Source of the DNA: SZUA-309 sp965215995
GTDB taxonomy: Bacteria > Pseudomonadota > Gammaproteobacteria > Pseudomonadales > Azotimanducaceae
Assembly: GCA_965215995.1 (NCBI GenBank)
Contig: OZ244128.1
Coordinates: 310,001 to 374,000 of the forward strand
Reading direction: 5' to 3'
Length of the DNA: 64,000 nucleotides
The notes beneath the pieces were generated by a model. That model was not told where the DNA came from. It ran no database searches and saw only the letters and a list, made by a program, of their open reading frames with translations. Position 1 is the stretch's first letter. Each line of letters starts with the position of its first letter. Below, piece after piece: positions 29,012 to 37,309 of the stretch. The position numbers were made by a program, and so were the translations under genes.

Positions 29012-29860
29012 GTGATGGGGCCGGATAGATTAGCGTCCCGGACAGCGGATGGACACTTCGACTTGAGCCAATACGACCATGAGACTGCGGTGGAGCGGCT
29101 GGACGAACGGAGATTCCGTGGTCAGGTGAGCGGCCGTTGGAACATCGGAGACAACCCGAACGGCGGTTACCTGGTTTCCCTGATCACCCAGGCACTGTCG
29201 CAAACCATCGAACACCCGGACCCCATCAGCATCACCACCCACTACCTGCGACCGGGCCTCGCCGAAACCGAATGCGATATAGACGTAGATGTCATTCGCA
29301 CCGGCCGCACGCTGAGCACAGTGCGCGCCACCCTGAGCCAGGAAGGCAAGGAACGCCTCACCCTGCTGGCGGCGTATGCAGATCTCAGCACGCCAGCCGG
29401 GCTGGACGCAGACATCACCCTGCCCGCACCCGAGCTGCCGGCAGCAGATGATTGCGTGCAGCGTTCGGCAGAGGACCAGGGTGTGCACCTGCCGATTCTC
29501 GATCGGCTCGATACCCGCCTGGATCCCGCCTGTGCCAGGCCTGGTGCCTCGGATGAGGCGCGAATCCGCGGCATGATCAGATTTCTCGATGGTCGCGCAC
29601 CAGACAGCCGCTCGTTGCTTCTTTTCGCAGACAGCTTTCCACCCTCACCACTGAGCAAGCTCGGCTCGGTGGGTTGGGTGCCGACCCTGGAGCTCACCGT
29701 GCACGTCCGCCGCCGGCCGGTAGCGGGTTGGATCCTGGCGGACCTCAGAACCGATGATCTCAACGAAGGGCGCATGGTGGAGACGGGCGCGCTCTGGGAC
29801 AGCGCCGGGCACCTGGTGGCACAGAGTCGGCAGATCGGACTGGTGATGCAGCGCGACTGA
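29012..29860 (+). CDS. Acyl-CoA thioesterase family protein (double hotdog)
   Basis: Up to 282 residues with two hotdog halves: a first with RGQVSGRWNIGDNPNGGYL (about 35-53), then a second after residue 150 ending with LDLRTDDL and QIGLVMQRD. This resembles TesB-like acyl-CoA thioesterases that hydrolyse medium- or branched-chain acyl-CoA. The start is uncertain: GTG (29012) and ATG (29015) have no ribosome site and lie only 18-21 bp from a divergent gene start. A TTG at 29063, just before the conserved core, is more plausible and would leave about 69 bp for promoters. Confidence 0.85.
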   Translation: MMGPDRLASRTADGHFDLSQYDHETAVERLDERRFRGQVSGRWNIGDNPNGGYLVSLITQALSQTIEHPDPISITTHYLRPGLAETECDIDVDVIRTGRTLSTVRATLSQEGKERLTLLAAYADLSTPAGLDADITLPAPELPAADDCVQRSAEDQGVHLPILDRLDTRLDPACARPGASDEARIRGMIRFLDGRAPDSRSLLLFADSFPPSPLSKLGSVGWVPTLELTVHVRRRPVAGWILADLRTDDLNEGRMVETGALWDSAGHLVAQSRQIGLVMQRD

Positions 29861-29866
29861 AGAAAA

Positions 29867-31111
29867 TCAAGGCCAGGCAAAGGTGCCCAGCACGCCAACG
29901 ACCGCCAGTGCGACCAGCAGAGGTAGAAGCCTGCGACGCAGCTCAGCGCCGCCGATCACAGCGACCACACCGGTCTTGAAGAGCAGGTTGGCGACCGAAG
30001 CGATGAAGATCACCCGCCAGGCGGTATCCGGGCTGATCCTGTCGGCCTCGAAGAGATTGCCGACCGACAACGTAATCGCATCCACGTCCGTCAGGCCAGA
30101 CAGCACAGCCACCGGATAAAGCATGGTCTCGCCATAGTGCTCGCTGACTGCCGCACTGGCGAATACCACCACGCTGTAGATTAGGGCGAAGACCAGCGCT
30201 GTGCTCAGCTCTGCCGGGTTACCGGTCTTTACCTCCTCCCCGTCAATCTGCTCAAAGCGAATGACAAGAGTACCGATCACCAAGCCAAACACCGCAAGGT
30301 AGGTCAGCACCGGCCCGATTAGGTGACTGAGCAGCGCAGGCGCCACAGCCAGAATCTCCAGCAGGATCCGACCATAGACGATGGCGGAGGCAATGAGTAT
30401 GACCACCACAGCCACCGGTACCACCGCCGCATCTGCTCGACTGCGGGTCGCGTAGCTCACCGTGGTGGCAGTGCTGGATACCAGACCACCCAGCACCCCG
30501 CCGAGCAACGCACCCCCTCGCGCACCTGCAAAGCGCAGAGCCAGGTAACCAGCCACATTCAGCCCGACGATCAGCACAACCATCAGCCATATGTGAAAGG
30601 GATTGAGCACATCGTAGGGCCCGTACGTCTGATTCGGCAGAATCGGCAGCACCACCAGCGTGACCAGCACGAACCGCGCAATCGCCTGAAACTCTTCGGG
30701 TGCAATGCGCCGGGTCAGCGCGTGCAAAGGTACTTTCCAGTGCAGAAGCAGGGTCACCACGCCGGTGAGCACCACGGCAGCGACGGGATAGCCAGTGGTT
30801 GTCATCGCACCGACCATGTACATGGCGATGCCGGCAAGCTCGGTCGTCATGCCAGCCACTTCGCTCTCCCGGGCGAGGAGAATGGTATGCACGAAGATCG
30901 CCAGCGTCACCACAAGAAGACCCACGGCAACGATCCATAGCCCGGCATCTTCAGCATAAAGACCAATCAGCGCACCGATCAGCGTAATCAGCGCGAAGGA
31001 ACGCAACCCGAGCGGTTTCTCCTCCACCCACTCCCGCTGCAGACCAACCAGCAATCCCAGGCCCAGGGCAATGGCGAGCTGGACCGCAGGCAGCGCGAGC
31101 CACTCCGTCAC
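29867..31111 (-). CDS. MgtC/SapB-DUF4010 membrane protein
   Basis: A 414-residue polytopic protein with about 12 hydrophobic segments. The N-terminal third carries the MgtC/SapB signature (GLLVGLQREW, then GLRSFALITLIGALIG), and the rest is DUF4010 (SSTATTVSYATRSR; VLSGLTDVDAITLS). The GTG start overlaps the stop of the upstream SDR gene (GTGA), so translation is coupled to the operon. Function unknown; MgtC proteins are linked to membrane potential and Mg2+ homeostasis, but the DUF4010 fusion has no known transport activity. Position as last gene of a catabolic operon could point to substrate or ion transport (inference). Confidence 0.9.
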   Translation of the reverse strand: MTEWLALPAVQLAIALGLGLLVGLQREWVEEKPLGLRSFALITLIGALIGLYAEDAGLWIVAVGLLVVTLAIFVHTILLARESEVAGMTTELAGIAMYMVGAMTTTGYPVAAVVLTGVVTLLLHWKVPLHALTRRIAPEEFQAIARFVLVTLVVLPILPNQTYGPYDVLNPFHIWLMVVLIVGLNVAGYLALRFAGARGGALLGGVLGGLVSSTATTVSYATRSRADAAVVPVAVVVILIASAIVYGRILLEILAVAPALLSHLIGPVLTYLAVFGLVIGTLVIRFEQIDGEEVKTGNPAELSTALVFALIYSVVVFASAAVSEHYGETMLYPVAVLSGLTDVDAITLSVGNLFEADRISPDTAWRVIFIASVANLLFKTGVVAVIGGAELRRRLLPLLVALAVVGVLGTFAWP

Positions 31112-31956
31112 AGGATGTATCCGTCTCCCGATGCACGCACGGTGATATCGCTGATGGAGACACCCATTGGCTGATTGATGGCGTACAGAATCTGCTCAGA
31201 AAGATGCTCGGGTTCGAGCGCGTAGTACTCTATGTTGCCCGCCTCGAGCTGTTCGAGGGGTAACTCGCCGGCAGCCGCCGCTCCCATCTGCTGAAGATAG
31301 CCTGGCGCGTTCTGACCCAGGATGCCGACGATGGCTTCCGGATTGACGATACCGGTGCCGAGATTGGTTGCCGGGACACCGGTTGGGCGGACGTTGGTAA
31401 CCTTGATCCGGCCCTGGCTTTCTACGCGCAAGGCTTCGGAGAGAAAGTTCACCGCCGCTTTCGAAGCGCCATATACGGCAGCACCTGCCACCGGAAAGTT
31501 GCTGTATATGGAGGAGAGATTGATCACGTGTCCCGCACCTTGCGTGATCATCTGGTCGTGCACGGCAACGATCCCGTGCAGCACGCCTTTGATATTGATA
31601 TCGATGCACCTGTCCCAGGCGCCGAGCGCCTCGGCATGATCCTGATAGAAGGCGAGAGGCATGATGCCGGCGTTGTTCACCATCACGTCGATTCGGCCGA
31701 ACCGCTCGACGGCAGCCGCTGCCAGCCTGGTCATCTCCGCGATCTGAGTGACATCGGCACGGACCGTCATCCACTCGGCACCGGATGCCGCCAGCGCAGC
31801 GCCCGTCTCCGCAAGTCCCCCCTCATCGATATCCGCGCAGACGATCCTCGCCCCCTTGGCCGCCGCTTTCTCGCAGAGCAGACGACCAAACCCACCGGCA
31901 CCACCGGTGACGATCAGGACTTTCCCCGCCACATGGTTTTCCGAACTATCGGACAT
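31108..31956 (-). CDS. Short-chain dehydrogenase/reductase
   Basis: A 282-residue SDR: TGGAGGFG at about 17-24, D41 after strand 2 (NAD preference), NNAG at about 95-98 and YGASK near 170 with the catalytic Tyr and Lys. It has about 35 residues after the usual C-terminus, perhaps an extra cap or dimerisation segment. It is the fifth gene in the operon starting with tetR at 34.9 kb. Substrate unknown. Confidence 0.92.
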   Translation of the reverse strand: MSDSSENHVAGKVLIVTGGAGGFGRLLCEKAAAKGARIVCADIDEGGLAETGAALAASGAEWMTVRADVTQIAEMTRLAAAAVERFGRIDVMVNNAGIMPLAFYQDHAEALGAWDRCIDINIKGVLHGIVAVHDQMITQGAGHVINLSSIYSNFPVAGAAVYGASKAAVNFLSEALRVESQGRIKVTNVRPTGVPATNLGTGIVNPEAIVGILGQNAPGYLQQMGAAAAGELPLEQLEAGNIEYYALEPEHLSEQILYAINQPMGVSISDITVRASGDGYIL

Positions 31957-32048
31957 CAGACCCTCCCGCCAACCAGGCTGAAGGATCAGTATCCGGGCTC
32001 GCCGTGCAGAATGCTATTCCAGCGCAACAACCAGGAGGTGCCCTGGCA

Positions 32049-32453
32049 TCACGGGTTACCCCCGAAGGCGACCACCATCTCGCGAGTGTCGTTGTATTCA
32101 CGCACGTGAGTGATCCTGCCGTCGTCGTCAAACCGAATCACATGCACGAACGGCATGTCGTAGCGCTTACCCGTGGGTAATACCAGCGTGTTTGCCTCCA
32201 CGCCAATGGCGGCGACAATGCCATCGCCCGCAATCACCTCGTCGAAGTGCAGCGGACTCATCTCGATGGCTTCACTCAAACCGACAAGGTAGGCGCCGAG
32301 CCCCTCCGCGCCGTGGTAAGTACCGCCAAAGGGTACGCACTCGGGAAGCGGGTTTTCCCAGACGAAATCGTCTGCCAGAAACTTCTTCACCGCCGCCTGA
32401 AAGTCGTTGAGCAGCAGCTCGTAGAACTCCTTGGTTAGCGCTACGTAGTCCAT
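32049..32453 (-). CDS. SnoaL/NTF2-like protein
   Basis: A 134-residue protein with the NTF2-like (cone-shaped alpha+beta barrel) pattern: KEFYELLLNDF helix, DDFVWENP strand start, YHGAEGLGAYL helix, then strands VVAAIGVEANT, MPFVHVIRF and ITHVREYND, as in SnoaL cyclases and ketosteroid isomerase relatives. Two consecutive ATGs (32456, 32453) follow GGAGG; the second has the better spacing. No catalytic residues can be fixed. It is next to a second SnoaL-like gene of a different subtype. Confidence 0.85.
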   Translation of the reverse strand: MDYVALTKEFYELLLNDFQAAVKKFLADDFVWENPLPECVPFGGTYHGAEGLGAYLVGLSEAIEMSPLHFDEVIAGDGIVAAIGVEANTLVLPTGKRYDMPFVHVIRFDDDGRITHVREYNDTREMVVAFGGNP

Positions 32454-32525
32454 CATGCCTCCGCAATGTCGGTTCTGTGGGTTTCGGGTGTTTGGCAACG
32501 GCGTGTGGTTTCCATCGACATGAGA

Positions 32526-33005
32526 TCAGACCGGTAGGTCGGCCAGCAGCGTCTTACCGAAGCCTTCTTCATAGGGCGTGAACGCCCGGGCGATGACCTT
32601 CACGTTCTGAAACTTCCAGCCTTCGGCCGTGCGTATGTACTCGTCCTCGTACTGAGCGCAGAACCAGAAAGCGAGATCGGCACCCTTCATGGCCATGGGC
32701 TGATCCAGATACCAGCGGCCAGTGGCGAGATCTCCATCGATCTCGATCAACGGGTTGCTGACGCCGTGCACGGCAAAGCCGACCAGATTGGAGGCATTGG
32801 CGAAAAACTCCCGGATGCCTTCACGGCCTTCGGCTCGCCCCATGAACCCGCCGTCCCAGACCGCATCCTCGGTGAAGAGCGCTGCCAGCGTGTCCGGCTC
32901 GTAGTCATTGTCACAAGCGAACGCGTAGCGAGCCTTGAGCTGTTTTATCTGCTCGATGTCGACGAGCCACTGCACCTGTTCCGCAATATCTGATTCATGC
33001 GACAT
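32526..33005 (-). CDS. SnoaL-like (ring-hydroxylating beta-subunit-like) NTF2 protein
   Basis: A 159-residue protein with AAGGAGG upstream of ATG 33005. The sequence (IKQLKARYAFACDNDYEPDTLAALFTEDAVWD) is the common SnoaL_4 opening; the C-terminal half has the paired strands ATGRWYLDQP and FWFCAQYEDEYIRTAEGWKF. SnoaL_4 proteins are related to scytalone dehydratase and ring-hydroxylating dioxygenase beta subunits. No alpha subunit is present, so dehydratase or isomerase roles are more likely (inference). Overlaps the end of the FAD oxidoreductase gene by 11 bp. Confidence 0.88.
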   Translation of the reverse strand: MSHESDIAEQVQWLVDIEQIKQLKARYAFACDNDYEPDTLAALFTEDAVWDGGFMGRAEGREGIREFFANASNLVGFAVHGVSNPLIEIDGDLATGRWYLDQPMAMKGADLAFWFCAQYEDEYIRTAEGWKFQNVKVIARAFTPYEEGFGKTLLADLPV

Positions 33006-34242
33006 AACGGCTGTCCTCCTTGCCTCGCTCCACGTCCGCTGCGAACTGCTCGAGCAACTCCGGCGGAAATACCTGATCCAGCGGCACCGAGCCCATGAAG
33101 GCACCGATGAACGCAGAGGTCGCTGTCGAGTCCTGGGCCACCCTGGGCAACATGCTCTGAACCTGTTCGGGTAACGGCTGCAACCTAGCCAGATGCACTG
33201 TGTAGTCGAACATGGGTTTCAAAACGTCGAACTGCCGTTGGTCGAAAGCCGCCAGCGCCTCGTCCACCGGCTTGTCGCCAGAAAACGCCATCCCAAGCTC
33301 TTCAGCCAGAATGGCGGCATGGGTGAAGGCATTCGTGATGCCTTGCGCGGTGATCGGATCCCGGTGCAGAGCGGCGTCACCCACCAGCGCCCAGCCGGGG
33401 CCGTGGGCGCGGCGGAAGAAGTTGTGCAGCAGGTGGGAGCCGGTGATCCGGGATTCTCGCGTACCGCCATTCACTCTGGCTTCCAGCTCGGGCACGTTCT
33501 TCAAGCTTGCTGCGAACGCACCATCCGTGTCTGCCCGTACCGCCTGGGCCATCTCCGTCGGCCAGAAGAGAAACACCATCTCCAGATCGTCGTTGGTCGG
33601 GAAGGTGATGTAGAAGCGTCGCTTGTCGGTCAGGATGTGCAGGCTGGCCGCGTCGTTCCGATCCCGCATTCCGCTGTAGTACGCATAGTGGCCGCAGGTG
33701 TGAATACCAGCATCCACGTAGGCTTCCGCGCCAACGGCATCAGCCACCATCGACCGCACACCATCGGCGCCGATCACCACCTGAGCTTTCTCTGTTACCG
33801 TATCGCCGCCCCGGGCAGCACCCCGGATACCGACAACCCGGCCGTCGTCGAACACCAGTTCCTTCACCGGGAACTGATCCCGGGCTTCAACACCGGCAGC
33901 GATCGCTGCGTCCACGAGGATCTTGTCCAGATAGAAACGGCGCGGCGTGTAATCTGCGTCAACACTGCCGTGGGGAGGTGCTGAACCCTGCAGATGCAGA
34001 TCGTCGATATGGAAACTAAGCTCACGGATGGCGGGCGTACCGACTGCCTCCAGCTCTTTGAGCAAGCCCCAGTTGGCCAGATGGCTCGCGCCCGTACGCT
34101 TGAGGTAGTGCGTAGACATGATGTCGCTGCCGAAGGCCATCCGGTCCAGCAGCAGCACCTTGTGGCCGGCTCTGGCCAGCAACATGGCCAGCGGGGCGCC
34201 ACCACAACGGGCGCCGACGATGATTGCGTCATAGTTACTCAT
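32995..34242 (-). CDS. FAD-dependent oxidoreductase (PHBH-fold)
   Basis: A 415-residue flavoprotein. Residues 5-32 hold the FAD dinucleotide motif, in the variant GARCGG (11-16), and D33 for ribose. A second FAD motif, GDAALHRDPITAQG (about 296-309), contains the conserved Asp-Pro-x-x-x-G. This resembles NAD(P)/FAD-dependent monooxygenases and geranylgeranyl-reductase-like flavoproteins that act on hydrophobic rings or chains. It follows the tetR gene by 33 bp and is followed by two SnoaL-like genes, suggesting ring modification. Confidence 0.9.
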   Translation of the reverse strand: MSNYDAIIVGARCGGAPLAMLLARAGHKVLLLDRMAFGSDIMSTHYLKRTGASHLANWGLLKELEAVGTPAIRELSFHIDDLHLQGSAPPHGSVDADYTPRRFYLDKILVDAAIAAGVEARDQFPVKELVFDDGRVVGIRGAARGGDTVTEKAQVVIGADGVRSMVADAVGAEAYVDAGIHTCGHYAYYSGMRDRNDAASLHILTDKRRFYITFPTNDDLEMVFLFWPTEMAQAVRADTDGAFAASLKNVPELEARVNGGTRESRITGSHLLHNFFRRAHGPGWALVGDAALHRDPITAQGITNAFTHAAILAEELGMAFSGDKPVDEALAAFDQRQFDVLKPMFDYTVHLARLQPLPEQVQSMLPRVAQDSTATSAFIGAFMGSVPLDQVFPPELLEQFAADVERGKEDSRYVA

Positions 34243-34275
34243 GATTCTCCCTTTCGTCGTTCAGAACCGCCGGTG

Positions 34276-34899
34276 TCAACCAGCAGTGGTAAGCAGGTTG
34301 CCGCCGAGCACCATGTCCAGCAGTGGTTCCACCAGCTCTTCGTAGCTCTGACCCAGATCGAGCTGATTGGCGAGGGCCAGTGCGGCAAGCCCATGTGCCC
34401 CGATCCAGAAGAGGTGGGCGATGCGGTTGGGATTGCCATCGGTGCCCGACTCGGTCAGATAGTCTTCGGCCATGGCTTCCGCCTGCGCGAATGCAGCCTT
34501 CCTGTTGGAAGCCACATCCGGATGATCCGTGACTTCACCCTGATCCAGCTCGTACATGAGCCGGTAGAGATCCGAGCGCTGCCGAGCGAACTCCAGATAG
34601 GTAACCATCGCTGCGCGGATGGTCTCGAGGCTCGAGCTCTGATTCCCGCGGAGATCACGGAGGGCCTGACACAACTCGAGGAAACCCTCGGCCCGTACGG
34701 CGGCAATCAGCGCCTCCTTGTTTTCGAAGTAGCGGTACAGGGCCGGGGCGCTCCAGCCCAACTCAGAGGCAATGGCGCGCATGGATGTCGCTCTGTAGCC
34801 CATCCGACCGAAGCAACGCAGGGCTGCTTCGCGGATTTCCGCTTCGATCCGATGCCGCTCGTCATCGCTGTATGCCGGTCGTGCCACAACTGGCTCCAT
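34276..34899 (-). CDS. TetR-family transcriptional regulator
   Basis: A 207-residue TetR repressor. The N-terminal HTH (about 25-68) reads RCFGRMGYRATSMRAIASEL then GWSAPALYRYF, with the typical YRYFENKEAL exit. The C-terminal ligand domain has no known subtype. An ATG at 34899 is given, but a GTG at 34887 sits 6 nt after GGAG and could be the true start, as the ATG has no ribosome site. First gene of a six-gene operon; its own promoter overlaps an AT-rich inverted repeat (34909-34939), so it probably represses itself and the operon. Confidence 0.92.
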   Translation of the reverse strand: MEPVVARPAYSDDERHRIEAEIREAALRCFGRMGYRATSMRAIASELGWSAPALYRYFENKEALIAAVRAEGFLELCQALRDLRGNQSSSLETIRAAMVTYLEFARQRSDLYRLMYELDQGEVTDHPDVASNRKAAFAQAEAMAEDYLTESGTDGNPNRIAHLFWIGAHGLAALALANQLDLGQSYEELVEPLLDMVLGGNLLTTAG

Positions 34900-34908
34900 T
34901 AATTTAAT

Positions 34909-34944
34909 ATTGTTTAGTTAATACTATTCACTTAACAATGTCAA
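34909..34944 (-). promoter_or_regulatory. Promoter overlapped by an AT-rich inverted repeat, candidate TetR operator
   Basis: ATTGTTTAGT (34909-34918) and ACTTAACAAT (34930-34939) form 10-bp arms with one mismatch and an 11-nt spacer. On the - strand a perfect -35 box TTGACA lies at 34939-34944, and AT-rich -10 candidates (TTAACT with 17-bp spacing, TATTAA with 15 bp) lie inside the repeat. The strongly AT-rich character stands out from the GC-rich surroundings. The geometry fits a TetR dimer blocking RNA polymerase. Confidence 0.65.
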
Positions 34945-35058
34945 ACAGATGGGCAGCCTAGGGCGTGCCGCGGAGCAAACGAAAATTCTTCAGCAGGCTG
35001 CTGTGCTGCTTCGAGGGAACTCTTCAGAAATCAGGCAGGATGGTATTCAGAGACGCCT

Positions 35059-35643
35059 CTATACCCTGAGCAGCTCTGCTGCCTGGTCGGAGTGGCCGTC
35101 CACATCGTAAGACATGATCACCATGTCTCGGGCCAGGCCGTTGCGATCCTCCACGTAATCGGCGAGCAACGCTTCCGGCACGAAACCGAGCTTGCGAAAC
35201 GCCGCCTGAGCACCCGGTTGATCGGTTGTCATGTTTGCCATCAGCTTGCGCAAGCCCTGGGATCGCGCCAGATCGAAAATCTGCGCGATGAGCCGGCGAC
35301 CGAGCCCTCGCGCTCGATACTCCGGGCTCACATTGACCCGGATCTCACCCACCCGACGAGTCCATCGAGCCGGATTCCTATGCACGGTGGCGTAGCCGAC
35401 CAGACCGTCCCCATCGTAGGCAACCAGCGAGGTGGAGCTGCCGGCCTCCAGGTTGCCAATCCACTCGTCGATCACGGCTGGCTCGGTCAGGTCCACGCGC
35501 AGGAAGAGCAGATCTTCCTCGGGAAGACCGCGGGCGAAGGCGAGCACGGCGTCTCGGTCATCGGCTGACATCAAGCGCACTTCCACACTGCCACCGTCGG
35601 GCAGCTTGGTTTCCCTGGGGTAATCCGTGGCTGCTTCACTCAT
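35059..35643 (-). CDS. GNAT-family N-acetyltransferase
   Basis: A 194-residue GNAT protein. The acetyl-CoA motif A is visible as RVNVSPEYRARGLGRRLIAQ (about 105-124), with R-x-x-G-x-G phosphate-binding loop. The following block (KLMANMTTDQPGAQAAFRKLGFVPEALL) is the usual motif B. Its start overlaps the wax-ester synthase stop (ATGA), so the two are translated together. The acetylated substrate is not known; it could be a protein lysine regulating acyl metabolism. Confidence 0.9.
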   Translation of the reverse strand: MSEAATDYPRETKLPDGGSVEVRLMSADDRDAVLAFARGLPEEDLLFLRVDLTEPAVIDEWIGNLEAGSSTSLVAYDGDGLVGYATVHRNPARWTRRVGEIRVNVSPEYRARGLGRRLIAQIFDLARSQGLRKLMANMTTDQPGAQAAFRKLGFVPEALLADYVEDRNGLARDMVIMSYDVDGHSDQAAELLRV

Positions 35644-37193
35644 CCCGCTTTCCTCCCTTCTTTCTCTTCTTTCTCTTCTTTCTCAGCTTTCTTCGCCTTC
35701 TTGCCCGCCTGCGCCTTTGCTTTCCGGACCGGCTCGATGTTCACCGCAGCTGCTGGTGGCGCGTTGATCTTGCGCGCCTCCGCCAGGAGCTCGGCAAAGG
35801 CTTCCTCTACCGCTTCCACCATGTCTTCCAGATCTGGCATGAGTCTGGTCTCGCCGATCATGGCGAAGATCATCTCCTGGTTATAGCTGCCTACAGCCAC
35901 ACCGTAGCCCAGTTGCCCGCCCAGCATGAGCACGCCGAGCATGGTCTCCATTCGATGCCCGGCGATGTACATGGGTACCTGCACGCCGGGCACGTTTGTG
36001 CAGGTGAAGTTGAAGCCGATATAGGGTGGTCGCCGTCCCAGATTTGGCAGCACGGGTCCTGGATACTGCGCGGCCAGAGCAGTCGGATCGAAGGAGGTGC
36101 CCACGAGCAGGGTCGGCGCCATCATCGCCGCGGGATAGGAAGGCGTGGACTCGTTCATCAGCGTCAGCGCCTGGGCCTCCTCGTTGCGCTTGATCTCTTC
36201 CGTTTCAGCGAGCACCGCGTGGTAGCGTTCGAGAATACGCATGGGGGTGGCGGGCAGCGACGGGAAGATCCCGGAGACCCGGTTGCCCAGTGCGCCCTGC
36301 TCATCTTCCGTGCGCACGCTGACCGGACACATGAGGCGCAGATTCCGCCCCCCTGTGTCTTCGTCGTGCTCTGCCATATAGCGGGCTGCCCCTTCGCTGA
36401 CAGCTGCCAACACAACATCATTAATGGTGCCGCCGAAGGCACGACGGATCTCTCGAAACTCGGAGAAGGGATGTTTGGTCCAACGCATCTTCCGCTTCGG
36501 CCCCACCATGCCCGCATTCCACGGCGCCATGACCGCTGGCTCACTGACGAATCGGGTCATGGCCTTGGTGGCGTTGGCGATCAGTGCTCTGGACTTCTCA
36601 TCAGACGGCCAGGGACGCTGCGCTTGTTCCACCATGGACTCGAAGTTCTCACGAACCGCCTCCGTTAGTAGCTCCAGCTGACTCGGCTTCGGCTCCAACT
36701 GCCGGGGTTCCTTCGGCGGTGCCTGTGTCTTCACCTCGGGTTCGAAATCGAACAGGATCGTCAGCAATTCCACGCCAGACACCCCATCGATCATGGCATG
36801 GTGTACCTGATTCAGCAGCAGTGTCTTGCCGGGAACTCCATCGACCACATAGGTCATCCATAGCGGCTTGCTGCGATCGAGCACGGCTTCATTCACCACC
36901 ATCAACTCGTCCACCGCCTCCTCCAGCGTCGAACCGGCGGTTACCGAGTACGATTTGACATGGTTGTCGACGTTGAAGTCAGGATCATCCACCCACTTCG
37001 GGTGAGCCAGATTGAATGGCACGAAGGCAAGTTTCTGCAGGTAACGCGGCACCAGATGCATCCGGGACCGCATATGCTCGAGTACCGTCTCATGGCTCAA
37101 CTCACCCTCGATGATCAGGATGGCTGCCGTATGCATATTGCCGCTGGCGGTCTCCCCATAGAGGAATCCCGCATCTTGTTCACTCAGCCGCAT
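35640..37193 (-). CDS. Wax ester synthase/diacylglycerol acyltransferase (WS/DGAT)
   Basis: A 517-residue bifunctional acyltransferase. The catalytic motif HHAMIDG is at 131-137 (HHxxxDG). The order of domains (N-terminal acyltransferase and C-terminal DUF1298-type half) and length (about 460-480 plus a tail) fit WS/DGATs that make wax esters or triacylglycerols from acyl-CoA at the membrane. The final about 30 residues are a Lys/Glu/Ala-rich tail, encoded partly by a 9-bp tandem repeat. Presence implies storage-lipid formation under carbon excess. Confidence 0.94.
   Translation of the reverse strand: MRLSEQDAGFLYGETASGNMHTAAILIIEGELSHETVLEHMRSRMHLVPRYLQKLAFVPFNLAHPKWVDDPDFNVDNHVKSYSVTAGSTLEEAVDELMVVNEAVLDRSKPLWMTYVVDGVPGKTLLLNQVHHAMIDGVSGVELLTILFDFEPEVKTQAPPKEPRQLEPKPSQLELLTEAVRENFESMVEQAQRPWPSDEKSRALIANATKAMTRFVSEPAVMAPWNAGMVGPKRKMRWTKHPFSEFREIRRAFGGTINDVVLAAVSEGAARYMAEHDEDTGGRNLRLMCPVSVRTEDEQGALGNRVSGIFPSLPATPMRILERYHAVLAETEEIKRNEEAQALTLMNESTPSYPAAMMAPTLLVGTSFDPTALAAQYPGPVLPNLGRRPPYIGFNFTCTNVPGVQVPMYIAGHRMETMLGVLMLGGQLGYGVAVGSYNQEMIFAMIGETRLMPDLEDMVEAVEEAFAELLAEARKINAPPAAAVNIEPVRKAKAQAGKKAKKAEKEEKEEKEGRKAG
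35658..35684 (-). repeat. Three perfect 9-bp tandem repeats in the WS/DGAT tail
   Basis: The + strand reads TTCTTTCTC three times without change. On the coding strand these encode part of the Glu/Lys tail (EKE units) of the WS/DGAT protein. Since the unit is a multiple of three, copy-number slippage would lengthen or shorten the tail without a frameshift. Confidence 0.9.
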
Positions 37194-37309
37194 CAGTCAC
37201 TCCCTTTGCTACTGGCTCGGTCTTCTTGCCTTCTGCGCAATTGCGAAAGCGCCTTTACCAGTGTTCCTGCGTCCTATTATGAACCGTTCGGCCGCACCGC
37301 GCACGGTGC

